From Pseudomonas graminis (GTDB lineage: Bacteria > Pseudomonadota > Gammaproteobacteria > Pseudomonadales > Pseudomonadaceae), in assembly GCF_900111735.1 (NCBI RefSeq), contig NZ_FOHW01000016.1:1-64000 (forward strand): 64,000 nt of DNA. The letters run 5' to 3'. Below are positions 28,061 to 38,117 of the stretch, piece after piece. Numbering within the stretch: position 1 is the stretch's first letter; every line of letters starts with the position of its first letter. The notes below the pieces were generated by a model. The model was not told the origin of the DNA, did not search any database, and saw only the letters and a program-made list of their open reading frames with translations. The position numbers and the translations under genes are program-made.

Positions 28061-30019
28061 TTAGTAAACTTCTTTCAACTCCTTTTTTTCTAGCATGTTA
28101 AGGAGGTCTATTTCCGTCCAGTTGATAAACCACGGCATTGTCAATGCTTTTTTAAGAAAACCGCCTATCTGTTCGTCTGTCGGTACTTTTTGCCCCAAAT
28201 CTCTGTATAGCCTCTGAACAAACTTTTTCTTACGGGGCATATCCAGATAGGGACATGAAAGAGAATCCAGCAAAATACAAGCTTTTTCGGCGTCTGTAGG
28301 GATCTGACTAAGATCTCTTAGGAGATAATCCAGTCGCCGCTCGATGACGATTTTCGTATCAGCATAAGTGGTTTCGTTTTTTATGTAATAAAGGCAGCTC
28401 ATCAGGTCGTAATACGAACTGTGATCGCTGAGCAAAGCGTTTAATATAGCCGACGGCAGCCGGCACTCATCGCCTAGCTCGGAGCTGGCTAATACAATGT
28501 TCAAGGCTTCGAGATAAACAAAATTGCGTGTTGTGGATTTATAGTAGATAAGGTCGCCGGTTAGCAGCTGTGAGGTTAGCTCAAAAATTCTTTGATTGAT
28601 TGTCGGATTATGAATAGGCAAATATTTTTTTGTAAAGCGTGAAACCAAAATCATCGAAGTTGCAAGCTTGTAAGAGGCGCTTACTGAAGGCGCTGTAGTA
28701 TAAAAAAAGAATTGAACCTCTATCAAGACATCTAGAGCGTTGCTGTAATGAGCAGGGTGGTCAATTCCAGAATTTGTTGTGATGTTTATGAGTTTCTTTA
28801 TCCTGTTGGTAATGGCTGAAATTATATATGATGACACCTGATCGTAATCTACGCCGTTGCTTGAGCAGATAGTCTTAATGTCATCGATGAAGCTTTTGGT
28901 CAGCTTTTGAGGATTGTAAATTTGCTTGGGCGAGAGTCGTTCATTGTTTTCTCTAGATTCTAGGAAGTTATCGCTAAACGCATTTATCGCAGAGTTGCTT
29001 TCTGTGATTACCCTAGATTTGGTTGAGAAGAAAGGTCGAGCATATTCAACTACTTTATTGCGGTTTACATACAAGTTGAATCTAGCAAGTTCTTCTGTGT
29101 AGATTTCTGCGATTACATTGATGTCAGCTTTGTTTTTTGCAAAGATGAAAATGTCGTCAACATACCTTCGGATTGTATAATTTTTATTGTTGATTATTGG
29201 GTTAGGCATCTCTAAGAGTCTGTGCTCAACTGTCCAATCTATACGTTGGAATATGATTTCTGCAAAGATTCTACTGATTTCAGGTCCAATGACTATTCCA
29301 TTCGTCTCATTGTGGTTGGACTGCTGCATCAAGCCGTCAAATATTTGGCCAAACGTCGTCGTTATTTTGAGATTTTCTTTTGTATGTGGCTTAGTCTTTG
29401 TAGCCCAAGCAATTGAGTGTGTGTAGATGCTATCAAAGCACTTCGAAACATCCAAACTCAGGAATATTCCGAAATCTTTTTCAATATTCAAAAAATCGCG
29501 AGAGTTGTAAAATTTGAAAAGCCTGTCGTGACCCTTGTAAGCAAAATACGAACTGCTGTGCCTTGAGAGCTCGTCATTTTTTATGGTGGTCACTGCGCCT
29601 CGTTTAAATTCGCTAATGTTTTGCCACAGATTTTTATAGTAAAACGTGCTAGCTATTTTGTATGGAGCTCTAATTGAAAAGCTGCTAAAGCTACAGTAAT
29701 AGCACATGAGATGCGCATATTTTTCGTAAAAATCCATGAACCTGATTTGGGATGCGGGGTGTACCAATGCAAGCGTGCGTAGCTCAGTTGTTGATTTTCG
29801 AATCTTATACTTATAAGGTGTTGTAGGCCCCAGTTTCTGCGGCTTTATTATAGTACTGCAGATAAATTTGTAGATTTCGTTATTGTTGTCGGACTTTAGA
29901 TTTTTGACTAGACCATCATTGGAGTGGATGATTGGTGTTTCGTATGGCAAAGTCTCCGTAGAGAGAATCCTCAAGAAATTGTCTTTGCGGATTTTTTCGA
30001 CCGCGAATTTTTTAGACAT
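28061..30019 (-). CDS. drt3b: Defence-associated reverse transcriptase, Drt3b-like (UG8)
   Basis: 652 aa. The reverse-transcriptase domain spans about 80-330: motif A LSLDVSKCFDSIYTHS (187-202), the GIVIGPEISRIFAEI stretch (241-255) typical of Abi/UG-type enzymes, and the active-site box YVDD (286-289). The long C-terminal region (about 340-652) is helical and not a maturase or integrase domain, so this is not a group II intron protein or classic retron. It overlaps the upstream RT gene by 8 bp (ATGTCTAA). Two adjacent RTs of these sizes match DRT type 3. AT-rich compared with the backbone, indicating transfer. Confidence 0.8.
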   Translation of the reverse strand: MSKKFAVEKIRKDNFLRILSTETLPYETPIIHSNDGLVKNLKSDNNNEIYKFICSTIIKPQKLGPTTPYKYKIRKSTTELRTLALVHPASQIRFMDFYEKYAHLMCYYCSFSSFSIRAPYKIASTFYYKNLWQNISEFKRGAVTTIKNDELSRHSSSYFAYKGHDRLFKFYNSRDFLNIEKDFGIFLSLDVSKCFDSIYTHSIAWATKTKPHTKENLKITTTFGQIFDGLMQQSNHNETNGIVIGPEISRIFAEIIFQRIDWTVEHRLLEMPNPIINNKNYTIRRYVDDIFIFAKNKADINVIAEIYTEELARFNLYVNRNKVVEYARPFFSTKSRVITESNSAINAFSDNFLESRENNERLSPKQIYNPQKLTKSFIDDIKTICSSNGVDYDQVSSYIISAITNRIKKLINITTNSGIDHPAHYSNALDVLIEVQFFFYTTAPSVSASYKLATSMILVSRFTKKYLPIHNPTINQRIFELTSQLLTGDLIYYKSTTRNFVYLEALNIVLASSELGDECRLPSAILNALLSDHSSYYDLMSCLYYIKNETTYADTKIVIERRLDYLLRDLSQIPTDAEKACILLDSLSCPYLDMPRKKKFVQRLYRDLGQKVPTDEQIGGFLKKALTMPWFINWTEIDLLNMLEKKELKEVY

Positions 30020-31262
30020 ATCGCCAGCACCGCTGAATTGTGGAGATGCGTTTTTCGGAAAAGTGGTAATAAACTGGGGTTGAGTGGCCTCTAATGAAGC
30101 TGCACCTCAGGAGTTCACGCCTTTGACTGGCCGTTGTGCTTGTAAAAAAAGGATCACACACACGCCCATATCCAGAAGTCACCACCTTTTGGAAGAACAA
30201 CTCTAGATCGCGTAAAGCGTCCGATCCTCCTGATAAAACTCTATGATAATTGTGATAGATTCCAGCCAACCTTTTTCGCTCCCTGTCTGCATCCATTACG
30301 CTGAAGTTAGAGCAGAGAAATAATATGCGGTCGCTTAGAAGATCAAAGTCTTTATCTTTTGAGTAGCTTAGTAAGCTCTTAAGCAATCTGGTCTTAATTT
30401 TTTTTACTTTTGATGGGGCTAGATCAAGTTTTACAGTTCGAGGTTTTTTTCCATCATTTCCAGATTCTATTACTTTGAACTCATAACCTAGGAACTCAAA
30501 TGACACCTCCTTCGATGTAACAGGGGCTCCTTTCTCTACAATTACCTTTGCACGGTCAATTATGTGTTGCTTCTTCTCGTTTAGGGTCAGGCCTGGGGGC
30601 AGGCTACTACGGATCCATCTTGTGAACCTGCGCCGGTTTTCATCACCGCTAGTGATGATAATGATGTCGTCAACATACCGTGAGTAAAAAAATACCTCAG
30701 GATCACACGTCACCCTACGGTCGAAATTTCTCAGTACCAGTTCAGATAGTGCCCCGGATATTGACAGTCCTCTAGGCACCCCGGAACCACCCGACGAGTG
30801 GTAATGGCGCAGTATCTGCTGGACATGCTGTTTGGTTGCGAGCGAGAGCAACGTCACCTCGTCAAGCGCCGCTGTCACTTGGCTGGTAGAAATAGTTTCG
30901 TAGAAACTTTTTATATCCAGCCGATACACCCTGTATTGAATTCCCTCTGCTAACAAGTTAGCGACGTTAGCTACGATTGAGTCTCGGTCTAAAGGGCGAA
31001 TCTTTGCTTTGGTTACGATGTTGAGATTTATTTTTCTAATTAATAGTTCGTCTGCAAATGACTTAACACTTACGACTGTTTTGCCTCGAACCTTGTTGGA
31101 TGAAAACGCTGCAAAATCTTTGAAGCCTTCCATTGACCTAGTATGAGCTGCGCTAACTACCTTAGTTTTTTCAGCTTCATTCTTTAGGAAGTGAAGTGTA
31201 TAGAAATCGGACTTGCGGATGGTCCGCTCGATTGACTTAAGGTTGAAACTTTGATCGTACAT
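30012..31262 (-). CDS. drt3a: Defence-associated reverse transcriptase, Drt3a-like (UG3)
   Basis: 416 aa from the ATG at 31262, where GGAGG sits 4 nt upstream; an upstream TTG frame is not needed. Motif A VYRLDIKSFYETI (112-124), GVPRGLSISGALSEL (161-175) and the catalytic YVDD (196-199) are intact, so polymerase activity is expected. No maturase X domain or HNH is seen. First gene of the two-RT unit. By my recollection of DRT3, this partner copies an ACACAC template in an ncRNA into poly(GT), and Drt3b supplies the complementary strand. Assignment to UG3 rests on pairing, size and order. Confidence 0.8.
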   Translation of the reverse strand: MYDQSFNLKSIERTIRKSDFYTLHFLKNEAEKTKVVSAAHTRSMEGFKDFAAFSSNKVRGKTVVSVKSFADELLIRKINLNIVTKAKIRPLDRDSIVANVANLLAEGIQYRVYRLDIKSFYETISTSQVTAALDEVTLLSLATKQHVQQILRHYHSSGGSGVPRGLSISGALSELVLRNFDRRVTCDPEVFFYSRYVDDIIIITSGDENRRRFTRWIRSSLPPGLTLNEKKQHIIDRAKVIVEKGAPVTSKEVSFEFLGYEFKVIESGNDGKKPRTVKLDLAPSKVKKIKTRLLKSLLSYSKDKDFDLLSDRILFLCSNFSVMDADRERKRLAGIYHNYHRVLSGGSDALRDLELFFQKVVTSGYGRVCDPFFTSTTASQRRELLRCSFIRGHSTPVYYHFSEKRISTIQRCWRYV

Positions 31263-31331
31263 CTGGCCTCCGAGCCTAAGCGAGCTCACCAATCCCCACG
31301 TGCGTAGGGTCGCGTTCCTGTTACAGCGTGG

Positions 31332-32140
31332 TCATTCAGAACAATACGCCGAATAAGCGGTATCGCACAGTGTCAGCGCGTGGATTTCCGCGCCGGTCAA
31401 TGTGAGCAAGCGAAGGCCAAGGCGCACGTCCGAAGCATGCGGATATGCACTGATTGCTCTCATCAGATCTGGAAGTTCTTTTGCAGTGACGTGGGGATAG
31501 TTTTCTGCCGATCTGCTCTGCAAAAATCTGCTCAAGCCCTCAACCGGGTTATGAATCGCCCGGCCCGTAATTCTCGCCAAGTCGTAGATTTCTTTGCAGG
31601 AACGACGAAACCTGCTTATCTATTCGAAAATGCCTTTACGTTTCAGCATCTGGAAGAAATCCATCCAGCGCTTGGGGGGTACTCTCGGTGTGAACGCACC
31701 TACCGAAAACCGGAAAAACGTGAAGTTCTAAAGCACCTACGTTGCGCTTCGTTGTGCTGGCTGCGCAACCCGGCGTGCGAATGGTGATCCACTCCCGGGC
31801 AAGGCATTCAAAAGTATTGGTCGCCGCCTCGAGCTCGGCTGCCTGACGCGCCTATTTGTTGGCGAGCGGGTCTTCGTCTTGAGCGATCTCCTTTCGCAGA
31901 TCTAACGCTTTGCTGCGTGCTAGGGCGCCACCCACATTCGGATAGCCCCCAAGGCCGAGCCAACTCCATTTACCCGCTTGGTTCTTGTACCGGAGTTGCC
32001 AAGATTTTTGGCCGTCCGGTTTGACTCTCAGATGGACCCCTTTGCTGTCGAGCTCCCGGTACTCGCAGATCTCCGGTTCAAGCTTTGACAAAGCGGCATC
32101 GTTGAGTGGCTTGCGTTTGATTTCCGACCGTTTCAGAGGT
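31332..32140 (-). pseudogene. Decayed P4-type tyrosine integrase
   Basis: Two pieces of one P4-like integrase are visible. The N-terminal DUF4102 part is 31852-32091 plus a few codons upstream (GVHLRVKPDGQKSW, WLGLGGYPNVGGALARSKAL). The core-binding part follows near 31580-31680 (MLKRKGIFE, then an in-frame TAG, then ISRFRRSCKEIYDLA, ITGRAIHNPVEGLSRF) and continues to LRLLTLTG before breaking off. The catalytic C-terminal half with the Arg-His-Arg-Tyr residues is missing. It sits beside the 32297 att copy, where the integrase of element A would be expected. Outer limits are approximate. Confidence 0.75.
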
Positions 32141-32223
32141 CTTATTCCCTAGGTTCTAAAATCTCCCAAGGGGATACAGGGGGCTCAGGTATGAAGGGGG
32201 ACAGTCGTAGAGAATCAGAAACA

Positions 32224-32250
32224 ACAAAGCCCGCGGTGAGCGGGCTTTGT
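32224..32250 (-). terminator. Terminator hairpin by the internal att copy
   Basis: A perfect 11-bp stem (ACAAAGCCCGC / GCGGGCTTTGT) with a 5-nt loop lies about 50 bp beyond the 32297 tRNA fragment, the same spacing as at the other two tRNA-Arg copies. It was probably carried by element A to terminate the restored tRNA. Confidence 0.65.
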
Positions 32251-32296
32251 GGAGCGCTTCGAAGACATCCGTAGACAAATCGAAACAGGATGATAT

Positions 32297-32341
32297 TGGT
32301 GCACCTGACGGGATTCGAACCCATGACCCCTGCCTTCGGAG
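32297..32341 (-). repeat. Internal att site: 45-bp copy of the tRNA-Arg 3' half
   Basis: Identical over 45 bp to 50584-50628, from the CCA end through the anticodon loop, then diverging. It is the left end of element B and the right end of element A. It is not a functional tRNA because the 5' half is missing. Confidence 0.88.
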
Positions 32342-32370
32342 TCCTAAAAGTCAACGTTTAGAATCAATAC

Positions 32371-32445
32371 GTTAGCGGGGATTAGCTGGGAAATCAATGG
32401 GTTGTGTTAGCTGGGGTTAGCGGGTTTTCGCCCCAGTTAGCTGGG
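32371..32445 (+). repeat. Cluster of five TTAGC(T)GGG repeats (possible integrase arm sites)
   Basis: Copies of GTTAGC(T)GGG or ATTAGCTGGG begin at 32371, 32381, 32406, 32416 and 32436, all in the same direction, within 105 bp of the att core. Short same-direction repeats flanking att are the usual form of arm-type binding sites of tyrosine integrases. Function inferred from position. Confidence 0.6.
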
Positions 32446-32446
32446 C

Positions 32447-32467
32447 GAGTGTGGCAAATTTGTGGCA
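32447..32467 (+). repeat. 21-bp subterminal direct repeat, left end of element B
   Basis: A 21-bp sequence beginning GAGTGTGGCAAATTTGTG is found again in the same orientation at 50492-50512, between the integrase gene and the tRNA. Near both ends of the same element, it marks the boundaries and could bind integrase or excisionase. Confidence 0.8.
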
Positions 32468-33848
32468 TTTATGGGTACTGAGCGTGGTTTACGATTGGCA
32501 TGGCTGGCTGTGAGTTATCGTATATCGCCGACATTTATGGGCGACTGGAGACCAGCTTAACGCTTAGCTTGTAGGCGCTCATTTCTCACTGCAAAGCAAT
32601 GCTGTGCGTGGTCGAGATGCAGGGTCTTCGTACAGAGAGTGCTGGGTTATTCAGGTCTGTAAGCGATGGAGTTACGCAGCTGTTATTCATAGCTGCGTGG
32701 CTGCGGGTTGGAGCCCTTTTTACCTATCTTATGGCTGCTGGACGACGTAGATTAAGAGCGTCCAGCTGACTATCCTACAGGCACAAAGAAACCCCCTGGT
32801 GCGCAGTTCGGGCCAAAGCCCGTCGGAGGCGTGGAGGTTATGGTTGTAATCCAATCGTACGCAGAGGCTACAAACGCGTCAATTGACGTCTGAGTTGGCC
32901 AGCAACGGAAAAGCAAATGCACTAACCCGCTAAGACTCAGCGTTAGGCGGGAGATGTCGTGTACCACCAAAATCCCTATAATTGCCGCGGGTTTCCTCGA
33001 TTAAGCTTGCCTAGTTCGACGGTTCGCCTGAAATGCATTTGCTGGGTATTTTTGAGGTCATTTCTGACTTTTATGGTTTTGGAGGGGAGGAAACGCACGG
33101 TGCCTTACCCCTTGAACCTTGTCGTATATCGCCGACATTTTCGTTTGTGCAGCTGCGCAGGGCGGGGGGCAACGGAACAGCGCATACACTTGAAGCCTAG
33201 AGCCTGGCCGCCAACCACGAGTTGTCTCGCTGGTGTAGAAGACGGTACGCGAATTATTTCCTTCACCTCTGCCGTTGCGGGATTCTCGACCGATGGGCTC
33301 TTGAGAAACTCAGTAAAGTTTCGAGCTTTGGAATCTGAGGGTGACCGTAGCCTTCTGGGGGGCGGATGTTCGAACACCAGCATCTGGAAAGCTTGAAGCT
33401 AAATGTCAGAATCTGCCCCTGGAACAGCGCCGATGTGGCATGGCTAAACAGAATATCCTTGTGCTGAACGAAGCCTCTACTGAACTGGAATAGAAAATCG
33501 CGGGTTTAAGCCCGATTGTTTACCCCATTGTGGTTATCAGCTGAGAAGTGACGCGTTCCATATCGTGCGTTCGCACGGGTATGGTTATTGATGGATAGTC
33601 ATAATCTCTAAATCGCAATATAACGTGCTGGAAGTGCTTCCTTGAGGTTATGGCGGTGGCCCATTCTGTGATTTGTAACCGTCCGGGCAAGTCATCTAGC
33701 GTAGCTGGCTCTATTGTTTTACGAGATTGCGCAACGATAAAGCTCAGCCCTCAATGTCGATCAGGGACTGCCGGGCATCATCACCCCAGTCAGACCCGAT
33801 CAAAGCACTTTCTCGTGCTATCAACAATTGAAACGTTTGAGATTCCTT

Positions 33849-35885
33849 TCAAGCGTTGCTGGATAACTTAAACTTGCCGACTACGCTGCGAAGTTCATTA
33901 GCGAGCAATGAAAGCTCGTCAGCCGTTACGGCGTTGTCCTCTACGCCTTCCATGACGATTAAGCTGCTGTTTCGAATGCCGATGACGTTGCGATTGATAT
34001 CCTCTGAGACCGAATGTTGCTGCACCGCCGCACTTGCAATCTGAGTGTTCATGCCCACAATTCCGTCTACTGCTTCATTGATCTGGTTCAGGCTGCCAGA
34101 CGCTTGGCTCGCTGCCTGAATGCATTCCCTAGCTCGGGTTTGCCCAGCTTTCATCTGTTGAACAGCGGCATCAGTAGCGCCTTGCAACTGTTGGATGATC
34201 CGTCGAATTTCTTCTGTGGAGTTTTGTGTGCGCGAGGCCAGAGTCCGCACTTCGTCAGCCACGACCGCGAAACCACGGCCTTGCTCGCCAGCTCGCGCCG
34301 CCTCGATGGCCGCGTTAAGGGCCAGCAGGTTAGTCTGATCCGCGATGGTACTGATGACCTCGATGACACCACCGATTTCTTTGCTGTGTGTCGCTAACGC
34401 TTCGACTTTGCTTGCACTGAGCTCCACTTCGTTGGCCAACGTCTCAATAGCGGCACTTGTTTCAATCATAACTTTCAAGCCGTCGTTAGACGCACTGCTT
34501 GCAGATTCAGCGGCACGTGCTGCGCCCTCGGTATTCTGGGCCACGTCGGCAACGCTCGCGGTCATTTCGTTGATGGCAGTAGCAACCTGCTCGGTTTCAG
34601 CCTGTTGTGAGTTCATTGAGGCTTTGGCTTGGCCTATGGAGATCTCTAGTCGCTTTGCCGCATCTGAGACTGAATGCGAGCTACGCTCCACCTGGCTCAG
34701 TGAGCCAGAGAAGGCCGTTACCATGCGGTTAAGTCCCTCGCCTACATCACCGATTTCATCGTGGCTGTTGATTCGGACGCGCGCGCTCAGATCGCCTTGA
34801 GCAATACGTGCCGTCACAGCTAGGAGCTCATCAACCCCAATCCGCAGGGCCTTGTAGATGCCGACGAACGCATAGAGCAGCAGTATCGCAATGGCGATAA
34901 ATAGCTCAGTGCCGAAAGTACGCTCATTACTCAGTGTATTCAGACGCTCATCAATTCGAATTCGCAGCGATTCCTGCATCTGATCCTGAGCTTTGTAAAA
35001 CTGAGCAACGACGGCGTTTCCACGCTCGCCCAAGGTGTTGGCATTCACGTTTGAGCGCTTGCTCGGATCAAGGTAGTCCACCAGGTCTTTACGCAGATTT
35101 TCCAGGTCGGTAATGGCTGTTGTTACAGACGGCTGAACTACACCATATAATTTCGGCTCTTCTCGGCGAAGCAGGGAAAGGCTCTGCTGCAACTCTTGAC
35201 GCATTAGCAGCTCCTGTTTCAACAAAGTCTGGGCAAAAATACGAGTGGTGTCGTCCAGAGGACGGTCAGCGCTAAAACCGCTGGCCAGACCGCGAATCTG
35301 TCCGACCAGATTTATTTGCCGAGGCAGACGTATAGAGCTTAGATCGATGAGGTACAACGAACCTGCATCTTCGTCCAAAATCATGCCGGAAGTGGCCGTA
35401 ATGTAGTAAACGAAATTCATTAGGTCGGTTAACTGGTCGTTCCACGCGGAAAAGATCACCAAAGGTGCTTCGCCTGCTTTGGCGCGTTCAACCAGCTGCA
35501 CACTAGCGGTACGCAACGTCTGAACTCGGTCTGTCGTTGCCAGTTGGGTGCTAAATTTTGCGTCCTGCGCAGCAAGAGTCGCATAGGCATCGTTAAGCTT
35601 TTCAGCATTGCGTGCTGCATTGGCTACTGCGTTGGTGTCACCGCTGAGCATGCCGTGTGTCAGCGCCCTCTGAATCATGGTTAGACGCAGGATAGGGGTG
35701 ACGTCCAACAAGTATTGTTGACCCACCTGTTCATGCTTGATGCCCGTGATGCTCGTGTTCAGTGAAAGCATCGCCCGGGTGCCTAGCAGGAGCAGAGGAA
35801 TCAGGACAATAAATCCCAAAATTGCGAATTTCATGGGGAATCGAACACGGTTGGTAACGAACAGGGCAGGCGCTAATAAATTCAT
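33849..35885 (-). CDS. Methyl-accepting chemotaxis protein (island-borne)
   Basis: 678 aa from the ATG at 35885. TM1 ([20 protein letters not shown], about 20-40), a helical periplasmic domain of about 290 residues, TM2 ([20 protein letters not shown], about 330-350), HAMP, then the signalling domain with [20 protein letters not shown] at the tip. It differs from the backbone receptor at 25007 in its ligand domain. It is cargo of element B; the ligand is unknown. Ends close to gene-free sequence and appears monocistronic. Confidence 0.92.
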   Translation of the reverse strand: MNLLAPALFVTNRVRFPMKFAILGFIVLIPLLLLGTRAMLSLNTSITGIKHEQVGQQYLLDVTPILRLTMIQRALTHGMLSGDTNAVANAARNAEKLNDAYATLAAQDAKFSTQLATTDRVQTLRTASVQLVERAKAGEAPLVIFSAWNDQLTDLMNFVYYITATSGMILDEDAGSLYLIDLSSIRLPRQINLVGQIRGLASGFSADRPLDDTTRIFAQTLLKQELLMRQELQQSLSLLRREEPKLYGVVQPSVTTAITDLENLRKDLVDYLDPSKRSNVNANTLGERGNAVVAQFYKAQDQMQESLRIRIDERLNTLSNERTFGTELFIAIAILLLYAFVGIYKALRIGVDELLAVTARIAQGDLSARVRINSHDEIGDVGEGLNRMVTAFSGSLSQVERSSHSVSDAAKRLEISIGQAKASMNSQQAETEQVATAINEMTASVADVAQNTEGAARAAESASSASNDGLKVMIETSAAIETLANEVELSASKVEALATHSKEIGGVIEVISTIADQTNLLALNAAIEAARAGEQGRGFAVVADEVRTLASRTQNSTEEIRRIIQQLQGATDAAVQQMKAGQTRARECIQAASQASGSLNQINEAVDGIVGMNTQIASAAVQQHSVSEDINRNVIGIRNSSLIVMEGVEDNAVTADELSLLANELRSVVGKFKLSSNA

Positions 35886-36171
35886 CGGGTTCTCGATCAC
35901 TCAAGGTCTGTGAGTGCTTTCTTAGGCGTTAAAAAGTGCCCATCTCTCATTTATGGTTATGAGGTAATGAAAGCATTCCAAGAGATCTTCCTCAAAAGCC
36001 GCTTACTCTCCTTTGTTACAGGATCGAATTGCCGCGCTTCTCTTGGTACGAAAACTATCGGCTGAACCGGGCGAAGCTGTAGGGAGGAATGCATGGATAA
36101 CCAGCATAAAGGCTAAGTAGACCGGTAATGGCACCAGTTGGAGGTGCGTCCGGGCATCCCGTCTTGCGCAA

Positions 36172-37698
36172 CTAAACCGGTCGCCACCTATGCGGTAGTA
36201 GCTCCGCAATCTCACTTGCCCGCTGCGTCGGCAGGCGCGTGAGGACGTCCTTCAAATAAGCATACGGATCATGGCCGTTGAGTCGCGCCGATTGGATCAA
36301 ACTCATGATCGCCGCTGCACGTTTACCGCTGCGTAACGATCCCGCGAACAGCCAGTTCGAACGCCCAAGAGCCCACGGCCGGATTTGATTCTCGCACCAG
36401 TTATTATCGATGGGCACGGCACCGTCATCGAGATAGCGCGTCAGCGCTATCCAGCGTTTGAGACTGTAATCCAGCGCCTTGGCGATGGCCGAACCCTCAG
36501 GCACAAGCTGTCTTTGGGCGATCATCCAGGTATGAAGTGCGTCGGCGATTGGCGCTGCTTTTTCCTGCCGTATTCGCTGCCGATCACCCGGCTCCAGCTC
36601 TCGGACTTCTCGTTCAGCTTCGTACAAGGCCGCGATGTAGTTCAGCGCTTTTTCGGCGACCTGGCTCTTGTTGGTCACGTGCAAGTCGAAGAACTTCCGG
36701 CGGGCATGGGCCATGCAGCCGATCTCCGTAACGCCCAGTTCAAAGCCTGCCTTGTAGCCGGCAAAGTCATCGCAGACCAGCTTGCCGTTCCAACTGCCCA
36801 AGAAGGCTCGGGCATGTTCGCCAGCGCGGCTCGGGCTGAAGTCGTAAACGACCGCCGCCAGGTTGGAGAACTGACTGGTGGCATAGGCCCAGACGTAAGC
36901 GCGATGAGTTTTTTTCGCACCAGGCGTCAGCATTTGTACCGGCGTCTCGTCGGCGTGAACGACGTCGTGCGTCAGCACGGCTTCGCGCAGCGCATCAACC
37001 AGCGGCTGTAATTGCACGCCGCAGTTGCCCACCCACTGCGCCAAGGTCGAACGGGCGATGGGCAGCCCGGCGCGGCCGAAGATTTTCTCTTGGCGATACA
37101 GCGGCAGATGGTCGGCAAACTTGGCCACCATGATGTGGGCCAGCAGGCCTGCGGTCGGGACGCCTTTGTCGATGACGTGCGCCGGTACCGGCGCCTGGAT
37201 CAGTGTTTCGCACTGTTCGCAGGCCCACTTTCCACGGATGTGGCGTTCGACTGTGAACACGCCGGGCGTGTAGTCGAGCTTTTCGCTGGCGTCTTCGCCG
37301 ATGCGCTTGAGTGCGCAGCCGCACTGGCAGTGGCTGTTGTCCGGTTCGTGATGGATCAGTGTGCGAGGAAACTGCGGTGGCAGCGGTGCGCGCTTGGGTT
37401 GCTGGCGCACTTTGGCTTCGACAGGTGCCGGTTGCAGCGCCTCAAACTCGGCTTCGATAGCGGCGATATCCGTATCGATCAAGTCGTCGAGCAGGCTGGC
37501 TTGATCCGGGCTCAACTGCTCGCTGCGCTTGGCAAACTTGAAGCGTTTGAGCAGCGCGATCTCGTGGGCCAGCTTCTCGTTGACCGATTTGTGATGAGTG
37601 ATTTGCTTGTCCATCGTCTCGACGCGCTGGATCAACTGCGCCGCCAAGGCACGCAGTTCTTCAGGGTTTAATTGATCGAGATTCGGATGCGAAGTCAT
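36172..37698 (-). CDS. tnpC: IS66 transposase TnpC
   Basis: 508 aa from MTSHPNLDQL (37698); the longer frame upstream overlaps tnpB needlessly. N-terminal leucine-zipper-like helix (HKSVNEKLAHEIALLKRFKF), a zinc-ribbon region (CQCGCALKR ... CEQCETL), and the DDE catalytic region (VVHADETPVQML, LVCDDFAGYK, late NWCENQIRP). It looks intact, so the element may be active. Confidence 0.92.
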   Translation of the reverse strand: MTSHPNLDQLNPEELRALAAQLIQRVETMDKQITHHKSVNEKLAHEIALLKRFKFAKRSEQLSPDQASLLDDLIDTDIAAIEAEFEALQPAPVEAKVRQQPKRAPLPPQFPRTLIHHEPDNSHCQCGCALKRIGEDASEKLDYTPGVFTVERHIRGKWACEQCETLIQAPVPAHVIDKGVPTAGLLAHIMVAKFADHLPLYRQEKIFGRAGLPIARSTLAQWVGNCGVQLQPLVDALREAVLTHDVVHADETPVQMLTPGAKKTHRAYVWAYATSQFSNLAAVVYDFSPSRAGEHARAFLGSWNGKLVCDDFAGYKAGFELGVTEIGCMAHARRKFFDLHVTNKSQVAEKALNYIAALYEAEREVRELEPGDRQRIRQEKAAPIADALHTWMIAQRQLVPEGSAIAKALDYSLKRWIALTRYLDDGAVPIDNNWCENQIRPWALGRSNWLFAGSLRSGKRAAAIMSLIQSARLNGHDPYAYLKDVLTRLPTQRASEIAELLPHRWRPV

Positions 37699-37781
37699 GC
37701 CGCCGATTTTGCCAGAGAGGGCTAGTGGCGGCGATAGACTGATGGGCCAATTGCGCTGGCAAGCAGGCCATGGCAGGCGAA

Positions 37782-38117
37782 TTAGAGCACCGTGATGGCT
37801 CCTCCGGAACCGACGCGTTGCCAAGGCAAGCCGAGCACCAAGGCTTGAAGTTGCTCTGCATCCAACTCGACTTCAGAGCCGTGCCGCACGCCCGGCCAAA
37901 AAAAACGTCCTTGATTCAAGCGCCGGGCAGCAAGCCAAATCCCCAAGCCATCATGCACCAGCACTTTCATGCGATTGGCACGACGGTTGGCAAACAGATA
38001 AGCACAGTGCGGCTTCGCCGCACCGAACACCGCCACGACCCGCGCCAGCGCAGTTTCAGTGCCTGCGCGCATGTCCATGGGCTCGGTGGCAAGCCAGATG
38101 GAGTCGATGCGGATCAT
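37782..38117 (-). CDS. tnpB: IS66 accessory protein TnpB
   Basis: 111 aa starting MIRIDSIWLATEPMDMRAG, with the conserved core YLFANRRANRMKVLVHDGLG and the end RFFWPG, typical of IS66 Orf2. It is required with TnpA and TnpC for transposition in this family. Its start overlaps the tnpA stop as ATGA (38117-38114). Confidence 0.92.
   Translation of the reverse strand: MIRIDSIWLATEPMDMRAGTETALARVVAVFGAAKPHCAYLFANRRANRMKVLVHDGLGIWLAARRLNQGRFFWPGVRHGSEVELDAEQLQALVLGLPWQRVGSGGAITVL

Larger units (their letters stand above)
32342..33848. other. 1.5-kb region at the left end of element B, no gene recognised
   Basis: Apart from the end repeats, I see no supported coding region. Open frames here (for example 32959-33396 on the plus strand) lack domain features and ribosome sites. 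A 19-bp sequence starting TCGTATATCGCCGACA occurs twice (32518-32536 and 33122-33140). Confidence 0.5.

Noticed and set aside
30150..30175. ACACACAC on the plus strand inside drt3a as the DRT3 template
   Set aside because: It is on the antisense strand within coding sequence (Arg-Val-Cys-Asp codons) with no supporting hairpins. The downstream stretch at 27926-27932 is a better candidate.
28061..31262. Retron or group II intron
   Set aside because: Two RTs in one unit, no maturase X/HNH domain and no intron domain V/VI or msr-msd inverted repeats recognised upstream.
32959..33396. 145-codon plus-strand open frame as a gene
   Set aside because: No ribosome site, no domain pattern, Cys- and Arg-rich out-of-frame character, and an open frame on the opposite strand over the same stretch.
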